A DNA stretch of 64,000 bases from Devosia rhizoryzae (lineage in GTDB: Bacteria; Pseudomonadota; Alphaproteobacteria; Rhizobiales; Devosiaceae): the NCBI RefSeq assembly GCF_016698665.1, contig NZ_CP068046.1:868001-932000 (forward strand). Direction: 5' to 3'. Shown here piece by piece: positions 27,662 through 37,033 of this stretch. Each line of letters begins with the position of its first letter. The stretch's first letter is position 1. The position numbers and the translations under genes were made by a program. The notes under the pieces are model-generated. The model saw nothing but the letters and a program-made list of their open reading frames with translations. It was not told where the DNA came from and ran no database searches.

Positions 27662-30109
27662 ATGGGTATCTATGGGGCTCTTTCCAGCGCGGTGACCGGC
27701 CTAAGGGCGCAGTCCCATGCCTTGGAAAACATTTCGGGCAATATCGCGAACTCGCAGACCACCGGCTACAAGCGGATGGAAACGAGCTTCGTCGACCTGA
27801 TCCCCGATGCTCCGCTCAAGGCACAGGTGCCGGGCGCAGTGCTGGCGCAGTCGCGCAGCACCAACAATATCCAGGGCGATATCCAGACCTCGTCCAACGA
27901 GACCTTTATCGCGCTCAATACCAACGGCTTCTTCGTGGTGGAGCCCAAGGTCGGCCAGTCAGATGGCAATTCGGTGTTTGCTGGCTCGAACTACTTTACT
28001 CGTCGCGGCGATTTTGAGATCGACAAGGATGGTCTGCTGGTCAACGGCGCCGGCTACTACCTCAAGGGTCTTCCGATCGATCCGGCGACCGGCAACATTT
28101 CCGGCTCGGTGCCCAGCGTCATCAAGCTGTCCAACGCCTTCCTGCCAGCCAACGTCACCAAGACGATCAACTACCAGGCCAACCTGCCGCAACTGCCCAA
28201 GACGGCCAACTACAAGCCGACCGTGCCGAACAGCGAAATGCTGCAGCCGTGGACGTTCTCTAACGTATCGGGCACGCCGCAGGTGCCGAACCGCACAGGC
28301 ACCAACGTTATCACGTCGCTGTCCCCGCAACCGCCGCGGGCGAGTGGCGATACGTTTGTCGGTACGGGGGATGCGCGCACCGTCATCAACGATGGCGACG
28401 TGCTGGCCTTCGGCATCGGCGGGCAGACCTATAATTTGCGGTTCGACACGGATGGTTCCGCGTCGCAGGTGGTAACGCTGTTGCCGGGTGCTACTCCGGG
28501 GACGGTTGCAGTGGGCGGCACGACCTCGCTGCGCATTGCTGCCGGCGACCTGGCTGGCCTCCATCGCTCCGACACGCTGAACATCGGCGGTACCGCTATC
28601 GACTTCAGCGATTTTTCGGCAGATGCTGCAGGGCTCGAAGCTGCGGTCGAAGACAAGTTCAGCGGCTCCACCGCGACCTATAATGCGGCAACCGGGCAGT
28701 TGGACATTGTCTATGCCGTAGGGGTTCGCACTGCGGATGCCGCCGCTACCGGTACCGGCACGACGGTCAATGCCAATGGCGACGTCAACACCGCGCTGGC
28801 GTCGATGCAGATCGAACTGCGGGCCCTGACCGGCAACAATGACCTCACGGTCAAGCTGCGGAACGGCAAGATGGAAGTCTTCACCGGCGCCGCAAGCAGC
28901 GCAACCTTCTCGCTGGCCAGCACGCGAGCAGCAGGCACGGCGGCGGGCCAGATCTTCGGGCTTCCGAACGGCTCTTATTCCACAGCCGCGATCAACGGCG
29001 CCAATGTGGCTGATACGCCTGCCGATCTTCTGGTGCAGAACGGGCAGACCATGACCGTCAGCGTCGGCGGCACCACGCGCAACTACCGCTTCGATACCGA
29101 TGGCAGCGTGACGCCCGGTACGAACGAAGTCGAGATCAATGCCGGCGGCACGGTAGCGCAGATGCTTGCTGCCATCGAAGCCGATCTCCAGGCCAATGGC
29201 GGCGTGGGTGCCTCTGGCGCCCGGGTGCGTCTCGAAGGCGGTTCGGTCAAGATCGACTTCGGCGACAACCACTATTATCCCGCTACCATCAGCGGCACCG
29301 CCGCATCGGCCATGGGCATCAACGGCACGTTTGGCGCTGCTACCGGCAAGGTCGGCAACATCACCGCTGCCGACGCAGACAAGTTCGTTGCCCAGTCCAT
29401 TTCGGGCGGCGCTATCACCGTTTATGCCGCCAATGGCGCGCCGGTGAACGTGCAGATGCGCTGGGCCAAGGTCGACAGTGCGGCGACCGGCGGCGCCGAT
29501 ACCTGGAACCTGTTCTACCTTTCCGACAGCACGGCCACCGGCGCGGCGACCGCCTGGACCAATACGGGAATGAACTACCAGTTCGACTCCAACGGATCGA
29601 TGGTGGGCACCGGGACGGGCAGCAATGTCATCAACAACCTCACGGTCAACGGCGTCCATATCGGCGAGGTCGAGCTCAAGCACGACACCAATGGCGTGTC
29701 GCAGTTCGCCGACGTCAACGGCACGGTGACGGTCTCGACACTCAACCAGAACGGCTATGGCGCCGGCGAATTTTTGTCGGTGGCGATCACCGATAGCGGA
29801 CGCGTGGTGGCGACCTACTCGAATGGCGAGCGCATCGAAATGGCGCAGGTGACGACGGCGCAGTTCAACGGCGTCAATTCTCTGAAGCGCCTCGATGGCG
29901 GCGTCTACCAGACGACTTCGGAGTCGGGTGAGCCGATCTTCGATCTTTCCGGGTCGGGTATTATCGGTGGCGCGCTTGAAGCCTCCAACACCGACATTTC
30001 GGACGAGTTCACCAAGCTCATCATCACCCAGCAGGCCTATTCGGCCGGTACCCGCATCGTCTCGACCGCCGACGAGATGCTGCAGGAAGCACTGAACATG
30101 GTTCGCTAA
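27662..30109 (+). CDS. flgE: Flagellar hook protein FlgE (long form)
   Basis: 815 residues, well above the usual 400-600. The N terminus (MGIYGALSSAVTGLRAQSHA, then NIANSQTTGYKR) and the C-terminal helix (SDEFTKLIITQQAYSAGTRI) are the conserved axial core. The insert region carries two related segments, about 244-265 and 459-482, both with GGxTxNxRFDTDGS, suggesting a duplicated surface domain. The start at 27662 is preceded by GGGAG and begins the canonical FlgE sequence; upstream in-frame starts are not conserved. First gene of flgE-flgK-flgL. Confidence 0.93.
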   Translation: MGIYGALSSAVTGLRAQSHALENISGNIANSQTTGYKRMETSFVDLIPDAPLKAQVPGAVLAQSRSTNNIQGDIQTSSNETFIALNTNGFFVVEPKVGQSDGNSVFAGSNYFTRRGDFEIDKDGLLVNGAGYYLKGLPIDPATGNISGSVPSVIKLSNAFLPANVTKTINYQANLPQLPKTANYKPTVPNSEMLQPWTFSNVSGTPQVPNRTGTNVITSLSPQPPRASGDTFVGTGDARTVINDGDVLAFGIGGQTYNLRFDTDGSASQVVTLLPGATPGTVAVGGTTSLRIAAGDLAGLHRSDTLNIGGTAIDFSDFSADAAGLEAAVEDKFSGSTATYNAATGQLDIVYAVGVRTADAAATGTGTTVNANGDVNTALASMQIELRALTGNNDLTVKLRNGKMEVFTGAASSATFSLASTRAAGTAAGQIFGLPNGSYSTAAINGANVADTPADLLVQNGQTMTVSVGGTTRNYRFDTDGSVTPGTNEVEINAGGTVAQMLAAIEADLQANGGVGASGARVRLEGGSVKIDFGDNHYYPATISGTAASAMGINGTFGAATGKVGNITAADADKFVAQSISGGAITVYAANGAPVNVQMRWAKVDSAATGGADTWNLFYLSDSTATGAATAWTNTGMNYQFDSNGSMVGTGTGSNVINNLTVNGVHIGEVELKHDTNGVSQFADVNGTVTVSTLNQNGYGAGEFLSVAITDSGRVVATYSNGERIEMAQVTTAQFNGVNSLKRLDGGVYQTTSESGEPIFDLSGSGIIGGALEASNTDISDEFTKLIITQQAYSAGTRIVSTADEMLQEALNMVR

Positions 30110-30123
30110 GCGCATCAGGTCAG

Positions 30124-30147
30124 CGGCCCGGGAGATGTTCCGGGCCG
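30124..30147 (+). repeat. Intercistronic hairpin between flgE and flgK
   Basis: A perfect 8-bp stem, CGGCCCGG and CCGGGCCG, with an eight-base loop, in the 61-bp gap between the genes. No T-tract follows, so it is not an obvious terminator. It may stabilise the flgE transcript or tune its ratio to flgK. Confidence 0.55.
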
Positions 30148-30170
30148 TTCAAGGCGAAGAGGGCCGCTGA

Positions 30171-32003
30171 ATGGGTCTGGTTACATCATTATCCAACGCT
30201 GTATCGGGATTGCGGGTCAACCAGGACTCGATCTCGATCCTGTCGCGCAACGTCGCCAATTCGGGCACGCCGGGCTATCACCGGCAGTCTCTCAATGTCA
30301 TCGACTACAACTCGACCAACAGCACCTATGCGCGCTCGGCCGGCGTCGATCGCGCGTTCAGCCAGAGCCTTCAGACCTATTATAACCGGCAGGTTTCGGA
30401 CACGGCATCGGCGGGCGTCACCGCGACCTATCTCAACAAGCTGCAGGGTGTTTTAGGGAAGCCGGGATCGGCCGGCTCGCTGGACAGCATGTTCGGCAGC
30501 TTCAAGAATTCGCTGCAGGCGCTGGCGACCAGCCCCGACGATTATTCGGCTCGCGCCACAGTGGTTGCCTCGGCGCAATCGATGGCGCAGCGGCTCAACG
30601 AACTTTCCGGCGTGATCCAGGGATTGCGGCAGGAAACCGAAACCCGCATTGCTAACAACGTCACCGATGCCAATGCCATGCTGGTGTCACTCGACGAGGT
30701 GAACAAGCGCATGCTCGATCTGGGCATGACGGACACGGCGCGCGCCAGCCTCCTCGACCAGCGCGATCGGCTTGTCGCATCCGTGGCCGAAGTGATCGAC
30801 GTGCAGGCCAATTACCGGGCCGATGGCACCGTTGCCTTGCTGACGCGATCGGGGGTGGGCCTGCTCGATAGCGGCGTCTCGACGTTCAAGTTCACCACCG
30901 CCGGTTCGCTTTCGGCGACGTCGCAGGCCAGCCTGTCGACAGGCGAGAGCAAGGTCGGGACGCTGACGCTAACAACGCCTTCGGGGCTTTCCATCGATCT
31001 CGTGCAGCAGGGCGTGTTGCAGGGCGGCGAGTTGGCCGGGCTGGTCACCTTGCGCGACAAGACACTGGTCGAGGCGCAGAACCAGCTCGACGAGATTGCC
31101 GCCGGCATGGCCACGGCTTTTTCCACCATCACGACGCCGGGCAGCGCGGTGACGAACGGGGCGGGCGCCAAGGGTCTTGTTGCCGATGTCAGCAGCCTGC
31201 AGCCCGGCAACGACATGCTGCTGAACTATTCCGTCAACGGCGTCGAGCAGCGCGTGCGGGTCGTCAACAGCACCAATGGCCAGGATTATGTCGACGCCAG
31301 TGGCCAGCGGGTGATCTCGGTCGATCTCAGCGACGCATCGGCGGCAGCGGCCGTGTTGCAGAGCAAGCTGCCGAATCTTGCGGTGAGCAGCCCATCGGCC
31401 GGCAAGATCGAGGTGCTCGCCGGTGGCGGCGGTACGATCGAGGTGACCAAGCTTACGACCCGCAGCACGGCGACCGCCACGCAGGCCGGCGCACTGGCAC
31501 TGCCGATGTTTTTGGATGGTGGTTCGGCCTTTACCAACAATCTCGATGGCACGCCGCCGCAAAAGCTCGGCTTTGCTGCGCGGATCGCCATCAATCCGGC
31601 CATTCTCAGCGACAACCGGGCTCTGGTGCAGACCGATATTGGGCAGACGCTGGGGGATGCCAAGCGGCCCGAGTATATTCTCGACCAGCTCAAATCGATG
31701 AACTTCGTGTCGGGCGCGGCACCGGCCAGCAATGGCAGCCGCTACCAGCTCAATGGCACGGTAGAGCAGATGATTGACCAGGTGCTGAACTACCAGGGCA
31801 CGACGATCGGCAGCGCCATCACTCAGCAGCAGAACCGGCAGCTGACGCTCGACACCATCTCCACGCAGATGGAAAGCGAATATGGCGTCAATGTCGATGA
31901 TGAAATGGCGCGGCTGACCGAGCTGCAGAGCGCCTATGCCGCCAATGCGCGCGTCATCTCGGTGGTCAAGGAATTGCTCGACGCCCTCTTCGCTTCGACC
32001 TGA
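30171..32003 (+). CDS. flgK: Hook-filament junction protein FlgK (HAP1)
   Basis: 610 residues. The N-terminal signature SNAVSGLRVNQDSISILSRN followed by NVANSGTPGYHRQ, and a C terminus with VNVDDEMARLTELQSAYAANARVISVVKELLDALF, are typical of FlgK. The protein caps the hook and joins it to FlgL. It is exported by the flagellar type III system without a cleaved signal. It is the second gene of the sigma-54-driven hook operon, with flgL 14 bp downstream. Confidence 0.93.
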   Translation: MGLVTSLSNAVSGLRVNQDSISILSRNVANSGTPGYHRQSLNVIDYNSTNSTYARSAGVDRAFSQSLQTYYNRQVSDTASAGVTATYLNKLQGVLGKPGSAGSLDSMFGSFKNSLQALATSPDDYSARATVVASAQSMAQRLNELSGVIQGLRQETETRIANNVTDANAMLVSLDEVNKRMLDLGMTDTARASLLDQRDRLVASVAEVIDVQANYRADGTVALLTRSGVGLLDSGVSTFKFTTAGSLSATSQASLSTGESKVGTLTLTTPSGLSIDLVQQGVLQGGELAGLVTLRDKTLVEAQNQLDEIAAGMATAFSTITTPGSAVTNGAGAKGLVADVSSLQPGNDMLLNYSVNGVEQRVRVVNSTNGQDYVDASGQRVISVDLSDASAAAAVLQSKLPNLAVSSPSAGKIEVLAGGGGTIEVTKLTTRSTATATQAGALALPMFLDGGSAFTNNLDGTPPQKLGFAARIAINPAILSDNRALVQTDIGQTLGDAKRPEYILDQLKSMNFVSGAAPASNGSRYQLNGTVEQMIDQVLNYQGTTIGSAITQQQNRQLTLDTISTQMESEYGVNVDDEMARLTELQSAYAANARVISVVKELLDALFAST

Positions 32004-32017
32004 CGGGAACGCTTCTC

Positions 32018-33964
32018 ATGATCGTCAATAAGTCCATGTTCCCGCTGCAGACCGGCTTTTCGGTCATCTCCAAGATGCAGGACAAGTTCGCCACGCTGCA
32101 AATGCAGCTGGGCACCGGGCAGAAGGCACAAACGCTGGCCGATATGGGTCGCGACCTGCCGGTATCGCTGTCAGTGCGGTCGCGGCTTTCTACGATCGAG
32201 GGGTACACGGCCAATATCGAGCAGGTGAACCTGCGGCTGTCGTTTCTCGACAATGCGCTGAGCCGTTTCGACAAGATCGAGGGCGAGGCGCGCAATTCTT
32301 CCGTGCCCGGCCAATACGGCACCAACAACATCAACATGGCCACGGCACCCGAGCTTTCGAAATCGCGGCTCGACGAAGTCGTCACCATGCTCAATGGCGA
32401 TATTGCCGGCCGCTATATCTTCGGCGGCAAGGTCACCGACAAAGCGCCGCTGCCCACCACGGCGGAGCTTTTGGATGGGGCCGGGGGCAGGGCGGGCTTC
32501 AAGACCGTGGTCAACGAGCGCAAGGCGGCTGATGCCGGGTCTGACGGATTCGGACGACTCGATACGGCGATCGACACGACGGACCCGCTCAGCGTCGTCG
32601 TCAACCTGGCCGAGGATGGCAATCACCCGTTCGGCTTCAAGCTTTCGACCATTTCGACGGTTGGCACGGGCATAGGCAATAATGCCGACTTCAACAGCTC
32701 GCCGGCCAAGATCGACTTTACCTTCACCACGCCGCCGGCCGCAGGTGACAGCGTCACGCTCGGGTTCACCCTGCCGGATGGCACGGAAACGCAGATTACG
32801 CTGCGGGCTGTCACCACCGCGAAATCACCTCCTGCGGCGGATGAATTCGTGATCGGTGCCGATGCCAGCGCAACGGCAGGCGCGTTCAAGGCGGCGCTCG
32901 AGGGAAGCCTGCAGAAGTCGACGGCCAGCGAAATGGCGGCGGCCTCCACCTTTGCCGCTTCCGAAAACTTTTTCAATGCCGCAGGGGAGCCAGTGCTGCG
33001 CGTGGCGGGCAATGACCCGTTCAACGCCACCGCACTGCGGGTGGCCAGCAAGACCGACACGGTGATGTGGTATAGCGGCGAAAGCCCAGCCATATTCGCA
33101 ACAGGCATGGGACGCCTGACTTCGGAACGCAATGGCGCCGTGGTGACGCTTTCGGAAAATGTGCCCGTGTCGCAGCAGCATGGCTTCCAGATCACCAATG
33201 CCACGGCTACTTCGGCCAATGCGGGCGGTGTTTCGCGGGCGTTGACCAGCGGCGATCCGGCAAATGTTGCCGTTAACTTCGGCGCCACTGCCGCTGCGGG
33301 CGATAAGGTCACGCTCACGCTGAGCGAACCCGGCGGCAAGCAGCGAGAGATTACGCTGACGGCGGTGGCCGGTACTGCAGGGCCGGGTCAGTTTTCCCTC
33401 GGCGCCACACCGGAGGCGACGGCGGAAAACTTCAACAAGGCCATGCAGCGTTCGATCACCGAGGCGGCGACCGATGCACAGGGTAATCCGCGCCAGTCGG
33501 TCAGTTCGGCGATCGAAGATGCCGGTCGCGTCAACTATGGCATGCAGGCCAATGAAGCCGGGTATTTGCGGATGGTGCGCTCGCTAGCGTCCATGAGTGT
33601 CGAGACCTATCCGGAACTTGCCGGCACCAGCGATCCCAATTCTGCCGACCTCTACCCGGCCAAGGCGCGCTTCGACGCCATGGCCGCCCGACAGCAGTCG
33701 CAACTGTCCGAGGGCCGGAACAACGAAAAGGGTTCGATCGAACTGGTGACGATGGAACTCGGGATTGCGCGCGCGTCGCTTGAGTCAGCGGGCAAGCGCC
33801 ACCAGAACTACAAGAGCCAGCTCGACAACCTGCTCAGCGATGTGGAGACTGTGAGCAAGGAAGACGTCGCCATGGAGATCCTGGCTTTGCAGACAAGGCT
33901 GACGGCGAGCTACCAGGTGACCTCGATGGTGAGCCAGTTAAGCCTCGTCAACTTCCTGCGCTAA
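32018..33964 (+). CDS. flgL: Hook-filament junction protein FlgL (HAP3), enlarged
   Basis: 648 residues, about twice a typical FlgL. The conserved flagellin-like ends are intact: an N-terminal coiled coil with SVRSRLSTIEGYTANIEQVNLRLSFLDNAL and a C-terminal helix ending TSMVSQLSLVNFLR. The central insert has two related segments (about 231-300 and 417-485), each starting AGDxVTLxF/L and running through ITLxAV to an ATAxxF motif. These look like a duplicated surface domain. Last gene of flgE-flgK-flgL, followed by a bidirectional terminator. Confidence 0.9.
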   Translation: MIVNKSMFPLQTGFSVISKMQDKFATLQMQLGTGQKAQTLADMGRDLPVSLSVRSRLSTIEGYTANIEQVNLRLSFLDNALSRFDKIEGEARNSSVPGQYGTNNINMATAPELSKSRLDEVVTMLNGDIAGRYIFGGKVTDKAPLPTTAELLDGAGGRAGFKTVVNERKAADAGSDGFGRLDTAIDTTDPLSVVVNLAEDGNHPFGFKLSTISTVGTGIGNNADFNSSPAKIDFTFTTPPAAGDSVTLGFTLPDGTETQITLRAVTTAKSPPAADEFVIGADASATAGAFKAALEGSLQKSTASEMAAASTFAASENFFNAAGEPVLRVAGNDPFNATALRVASKTDTVMWYSGESPAIFATGMGRLTSERNGAVVTLSENVPVSQQHGFQITNATATSANAGGVSRALTSGDPANVAVNFGATAAAGDKVTLTLSEPGGKQREITLTAVAGTAGPGQFSLGATPEATAENFNKAMQRSITEAATDAQGNPRQSVSSAIEDAGRVNYGMQANEAGYLRMVRSLASMSVETYPELAGTSDPNSADLYPAKARFDAMAARQQSQLSEGRNNEKGSIELVTMELGIARASLESAGKRHQNYKSQLDNLLSDVETVSKEDVAMEILALQTRLTASYQVTSMVSQLSLVNFLR

Positions 33965-33987
33965 GCAGATAGGTGACCACCTAAAAA

Positions 33988-34010
33988 AAGGCCCCGCAGT
34001 GCGGGGCCTT
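33988..34010. terminator. Bidirectional terminator between flgL and flaF
   Basis: A perfect 10-bp stem (AAGGCCCCGC / GCGGGGCCTT) with a three-base loop. It is flanked by an A7 run on one side and TTTGTTTTT on the other, so it can work for both converging genes. Confidence 0.9.
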
Positions 34011-34020
34011 TGTTTTTAGC

Positions 34021-34389
34021 TCAGTTGCCGCGGAGACCGGCGGCGAGCTGGCGGTTGATGTTGATCAACGGGTCAAGCCGGTTGGGGGCAACGGGATCGA
34101 GGAGGATTTCGCGAGTTTCGTTGAGGATGAACATGCCAAGGTTCGCGATGTTCTGACGCACGGGGGCGCTCAGCGGATTGTCCTCGCGCGTGACCGAGGA
34201 CATGAAGATGGTCCAGAGCTTGCGATTGAAGGTCAGGCCATTGCGCAGGACCTCGAAATCGGTAGGCCAGTTGTCGCGCAGATTCTGCATTGTGGCAGCC
34301 GATTTGATCAGCAATGCCGCTTCGCGATCGCGCGGGGTTTCAACTGTTTTCGCTGTCGCCTGGTAGGCTACGGCCGCCTGATGCTGCAT
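34021..34389 (-). CDS. flaF: Flagellar biosynthesis regulator FlaF
   Basis: 122 residues, small and helical, with the conserved blocks LLIKSAATMQNLRDNW and NGLTFNRKLWTIFMSSV and no membrane segment. In Caulobacter FlaF is needed for flagellin secretion/assembly and works opposite to FlbT; in Brucella it antagonises FlbT in flagellin control. The gene starts inside flbT (50-bp overlap in a different frame), so expression is tied to flbT translation. It converges with flgL across the terminator. Confidence 0.9.
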   Translation of the reverse strand: MQHQAAVAYQATAKTVETPRDREAALLIKSAATMQNLRDNWPTDFEVLRNGLTFNRKLWTIFMSSVTREDNPLSAPVRQNIANLGMFILNETREILLDPVAPNRLDPLININRQLAAGLRGN

Positions 34390-34765
34390 GGTCTAGAAGG
34401 TCCTGTTCATAGGCAATCAGCTCACGGGCTGACCTCAATGCTTTGTACAATGACCCCGTTAAGATGTCGTTATTTATGCGGTCAACAATGGCCAAAGACG
34501 AGGGAACCGCGGCGATAAAGTCGTTCACCAGCGCGAAGTACTGCTCCTTCATCGCCCCGATATCTTCGGCGATATACATGAGCTGGACGGCTAGATAGAC
34601 GCGCTTGGCGGGAGTGTCGGCGGTCTCTGGCGTCAGGATGTCCTTCTCGCGCAGGATGGGTGAATTGCCGTCGATGAAGAGCCGCGTTCGCTGATCGCCA
34701 TTGGTGACGATGCAGTTGCCGAGCAGCAGCTTTTCGCCTGGTTTCAGTTCCACCTTGAGTGCCAT
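34340..34765 (-). CDS. flbT: Flagellin mRNA regulator FlbT
   Basis: 141 residues from the ATG at 34765, preceded by GAGGGA. The conserved beginning MALKVELKPGEKLLLGNCIV and the helical half (LVNDFIAAVPSSLAIVDRINNDI) identify FlbT. In Caulobacter FlbT binds the 5' leader of flagellin mRNA and promotes its degradation until the hook is finished. Here it lies directly downstream of the flagellin gene but behind its terminator, so it is probably transcribed separately, with flaF. Confidence 0.92.
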   Translation of the reverse strand: MALKVELKPGEKLLLGNCIVTNGDQRTRLFIDGNSPILREKDILTPETADTPAKRVYLAVQLMYIAEDIGAMKEQYFALVNDFIAAVPSSLAIVDRINNDILTGSLYKALRSARELIAYEQDLLDHAASGGRSLPGDSENS

Positions 34766-34822
34766 TCGAATCCCTCGTCTCTGAAGCGGCGCCTTGCGCC
34801 TTGTAGAAGGGAAGGGGGCAAG

Positions 34823-34851
34823 AAAAAAGGCGGGCCACATGGACCCGCCTT
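34823..34851 (-). terminator. Terminator of the flagellin gene
   Basis: On the minus strand a 10-bp stem with one bulged base (AAGGCGGG ... CCCGCCTT) is followed by TTTTTT, about 22 bp past the flagellin stop codon. Confidence 0.88.
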
Positions 34852-34873
34852 CTTGGATTGATTGAAGCGCCGA

Positions 34874-36826
34874 TTAACGGAGCAGCTGCAGCACCGACTG
34901 GTCGGCCTGGTTGGCCATCGACAGGGTCGAGGAAGCCAGCGACTGACGGGTCTGGAGAGCCATCATGTTGGCAGCTTCCTGGTTCATGTCAGCCAGGGTG
35001 AGGTTGCCAGCACCGGTTTCGAGCGTGTTGATCATGGACTTGGTGAAGTCCTGACGGTTCTGAACGATGGAGAGGTTCGAACCGAAAGCCGAAGCCTGCG
35101 AACGGACCGTGTTGAGTGCTTCCTTGATGTTGCCGAGGAAGGCATCGATGTCGGTATCGCTGTCGAGGTTCTTGGCGACAATGTCGGACAGGCTCAGCTT
35201 GCCGGCGTTTAGGGTCTCGCCACCCTTAATCTGAATGTCCATCGACGAAGTACCGGTTTCGTTGAAGGTGATCTTCAAATTGTCGCCGCGCAGCAGGTTG
35301 ATACCGTTGAACGAGGCATCGTCGGAAAGCTTGTCCAGCTGGTCGCGCAGTTCGTTGAACTGGTCGGCCAGGCCGGCACGAACCGAGTTGCCGCCGATCT
35401 TGGACGCACCAGCGGAGGTGCCATCCACCACGCCAGTGGAGCTTGCACCATCGACCAGCAGGTCTTCGGTCGAGAGGTTCTCGATGCGCAGCTTGCCGTT
35501 GTCATTGGAGGCACGAACCTTGCCAGCCAGATCCTTGTTGTTGTTAATCTCGTGAATTAGAGCATCAACAGTTTTTGCAGGGCCAGTGCCTTGCGAAGCG
35601 GTAACGCTTACTGGCTCAGCACCCATAAGCAAGGGAACTTCATTGGTACCCCCGTCGGTCTCGGTGACGGAAATGGTCTTCGCGGTACCGTCTGCGGGAC
35701 CGGAGATGACGAGCTTTCCATCACGCACCGAAGCGGTTAGGCCCTTAACAGATGCGGCAGCTTCCCGTTGCACCACAGTGGAGCCGGCCTTAGCGGCCGT
35801 TGCTGCTGCTTCTGCAAACTTCACATTGATGAACGCCGCGGCCTTTTCAGCAGTGTCATGGATGTCCCCGTCGAGCGTAACATCAATAGAACCAGCGCCA
35901 GGTGTGGTAGTAGCTCCAGCACCGTTGCCGTCGATGGTGATGCCGAAAGTCTTGGCGTTAACGCCTGCTGTTGAGACTACGGTATTGGTACCACCCACCG
36001 CGATGCCAGCATCAGCATCAGTAGCGGTGAAGCCCAGCTTCACTGCATTTGCGTTAGTAGCGGTAAGGTTGATGCTCGCGCTGCCTCCAGTGTTAGCAGC
36101 ATTGGAGTCGTACATCTCAAGCTTATCGCCATCTTTGCGCAGCCGTACGGTGCTTCCGTAGTCGGCCAGCTTCTTGTTGGTGACTGCCAATAGTTCGTCA
36201 GCAGTGACCTTCTTGTGGTCTGCAATGCCAGCGGTATCTTTGTCGATCGTGATGTTGATAGCAAGGTCGTCCTTGTTGCCTTTGATATCGAAGGACAAGG
36301 CGGTTGTGCTGACGTCAACCAGTGCTGGATCGTAGGCAGTGTTGGCCTTTACATCCTTAGCACCTTTCGCCGCAGCATCGTACTTAACCTGACTAGTCAG
36401 TGAGGCAGGGGTTGCGCTGTTAAGGGCAACCTCAACTCCGGTGTCGCCAATAGCGCCGCCTTTCAAGGAAAGTGACCCGCTCTGAGAACCATCAAGAGAG
36501 TAGGACGAGGTCTGGAATGACTTGTCCTGACGCGCTTGGCGCAAGGTTGATTGCATCGACTCAAGGTTCTTGGTGATGGCACTTAGGCCGTTATTAGCAG
36601 CTTCGATGGTCTTGATGCCATTGGCCATCGAGTCCATGAGGCTGTTCAAGTCGCCGGCGCGGCTATTCAGCGAAGAGGCGGTGAAGAAATTGGTCGGATT
36701 GTCCAAGGCCGAGTTGACCTTGTTACCCGAGGAGAGGCGATCGGAGGTCTTGGACATCAGCGAGGCTGTATTCTGCAGCGAGCTGAGGTTGGACCGCACG
36801 GCAGCGGAGAGATTGATGTTTGCCAT
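34874..36826 (-). CDS. Flagellin (long form)
   Basis: 650 residues. The D0/D1 ends are standard: NINLSAAVRSNLSSLQNTAS at the N terminus and a C-terminal helix ending with SSTLSMANQADQSVLQLLR. The middle (about residues 130-480) is rich in Ala, Thr, Lys and Asp and would form the exposed, antigenically variable part. Its DNA is visibly less GC-rich than the rest of the window. This is the only flagellin gene here. The start at 36826 has AAGGGAA upstream; a longer start adds only Met-Gln. Confidence 0.92.
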   Translation of the reverse strand: MANINLSAAVRSNLSSLQNTASLMSKTSDRLSSGNKVNSALDNPTNFFTASSLNSRAGDLNSLMDSMANGIKTIEAANNGLSAITKNLESMQSTLRQARQDKSFQTSSYSLDGSQSGSLSLKGGAIGDTGVEVALNSATPASLTSQVKYDAAAKGAKDVKANTAYDPALVDVSTTALSFDIKGNKDDLAINITIDKDTAGIADHKKVTADELLAVTNKKLADYGSTVRLRKDGDKLEMYDSNAANTGGSASINLTATNANAVKLGFTATDADAGIAVGGTNTVVSTAGVNAKTFGITIDGNGAGATTTPGAGSIDVTLDGDIHDTAEKAAAFINVKFAEAAATAAKAGSTVVQREAAASVKGLTASVRDGKLVISGPADGTAKTISVTETDGGTNEVPLLMGAEPVSVTASQGTGPAKTVDALIHEINNNKDLAGKVRASNDNGKLRIENLSTEDLLVDGASSTGVVDGTSAGASKIGGNSVRAGLADQFNELRDQLDKLSDDASFNGINLLRGDNLKITFNETGTSSMDIQIKGGETLNAGKLSLSDIVAKNLDSDTDIDAFLGNIKEALNTVRSQASAFGSNLSIVQNRQDFTKSMINTLETGAGNLTLADMNQEAANMMALQTRQSLASSTLSMANQADQSVLQLLR

Positions 36827-36852
36827 TTGCAAGTTCCCTTTCTAGGATACTC

Positions 36853-36870
36853 GAGCGTGTTTGACGCCTC
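36853..36870 (-). promoter_or_regulatory. Possible weak sigma-54 promoter of the flagellin gene
   Basis: On the minus strand AGGCGTCAAACACGC has GG and GC ten bases apart and lies about 30-40 bases before the flagellin start. The match outside the invariant dinucleotides is poor (ACGC rather than TTGC), so this may be chance. No clear sigma-28 element was seen either. Confidence 0.25.
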
Positions 36871-36989
36871 TTCTGAGACTGCTGGCAGATTGATCGGGGC
36901 CGAATAAAAATCCGTTAATTTGGCCATGCGGTTGCGAGGCAAATGGCGGTTTTTTGGGCGGGGTTAACGCCGGGTAATCCAAATGCAAA

Positions 36990-37010
36990 AGCCCGCGACA
37001 GTCGCGGGCT
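36990..37010 (-). terminator. Terminator of the 37034-37351 gene
   Basis: A perfect 9-bp stem AGCCCGCGA / TCGCGGGCT with a three-base loop, followed on the minus strand by TTTTGCATTT. It lies about 25 bp past the stop codon. Confidence 0.8.
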
Positions 37011-37033
37011 TCGGGGAGGCTTTGTCTGGAGGT

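Noticed and set aside
27959..30115. 718-residue open frame antisense to flgE
   Set aside because: Shadow of the flgE coding pattern; the product has no family features and flgE is unambiguous.
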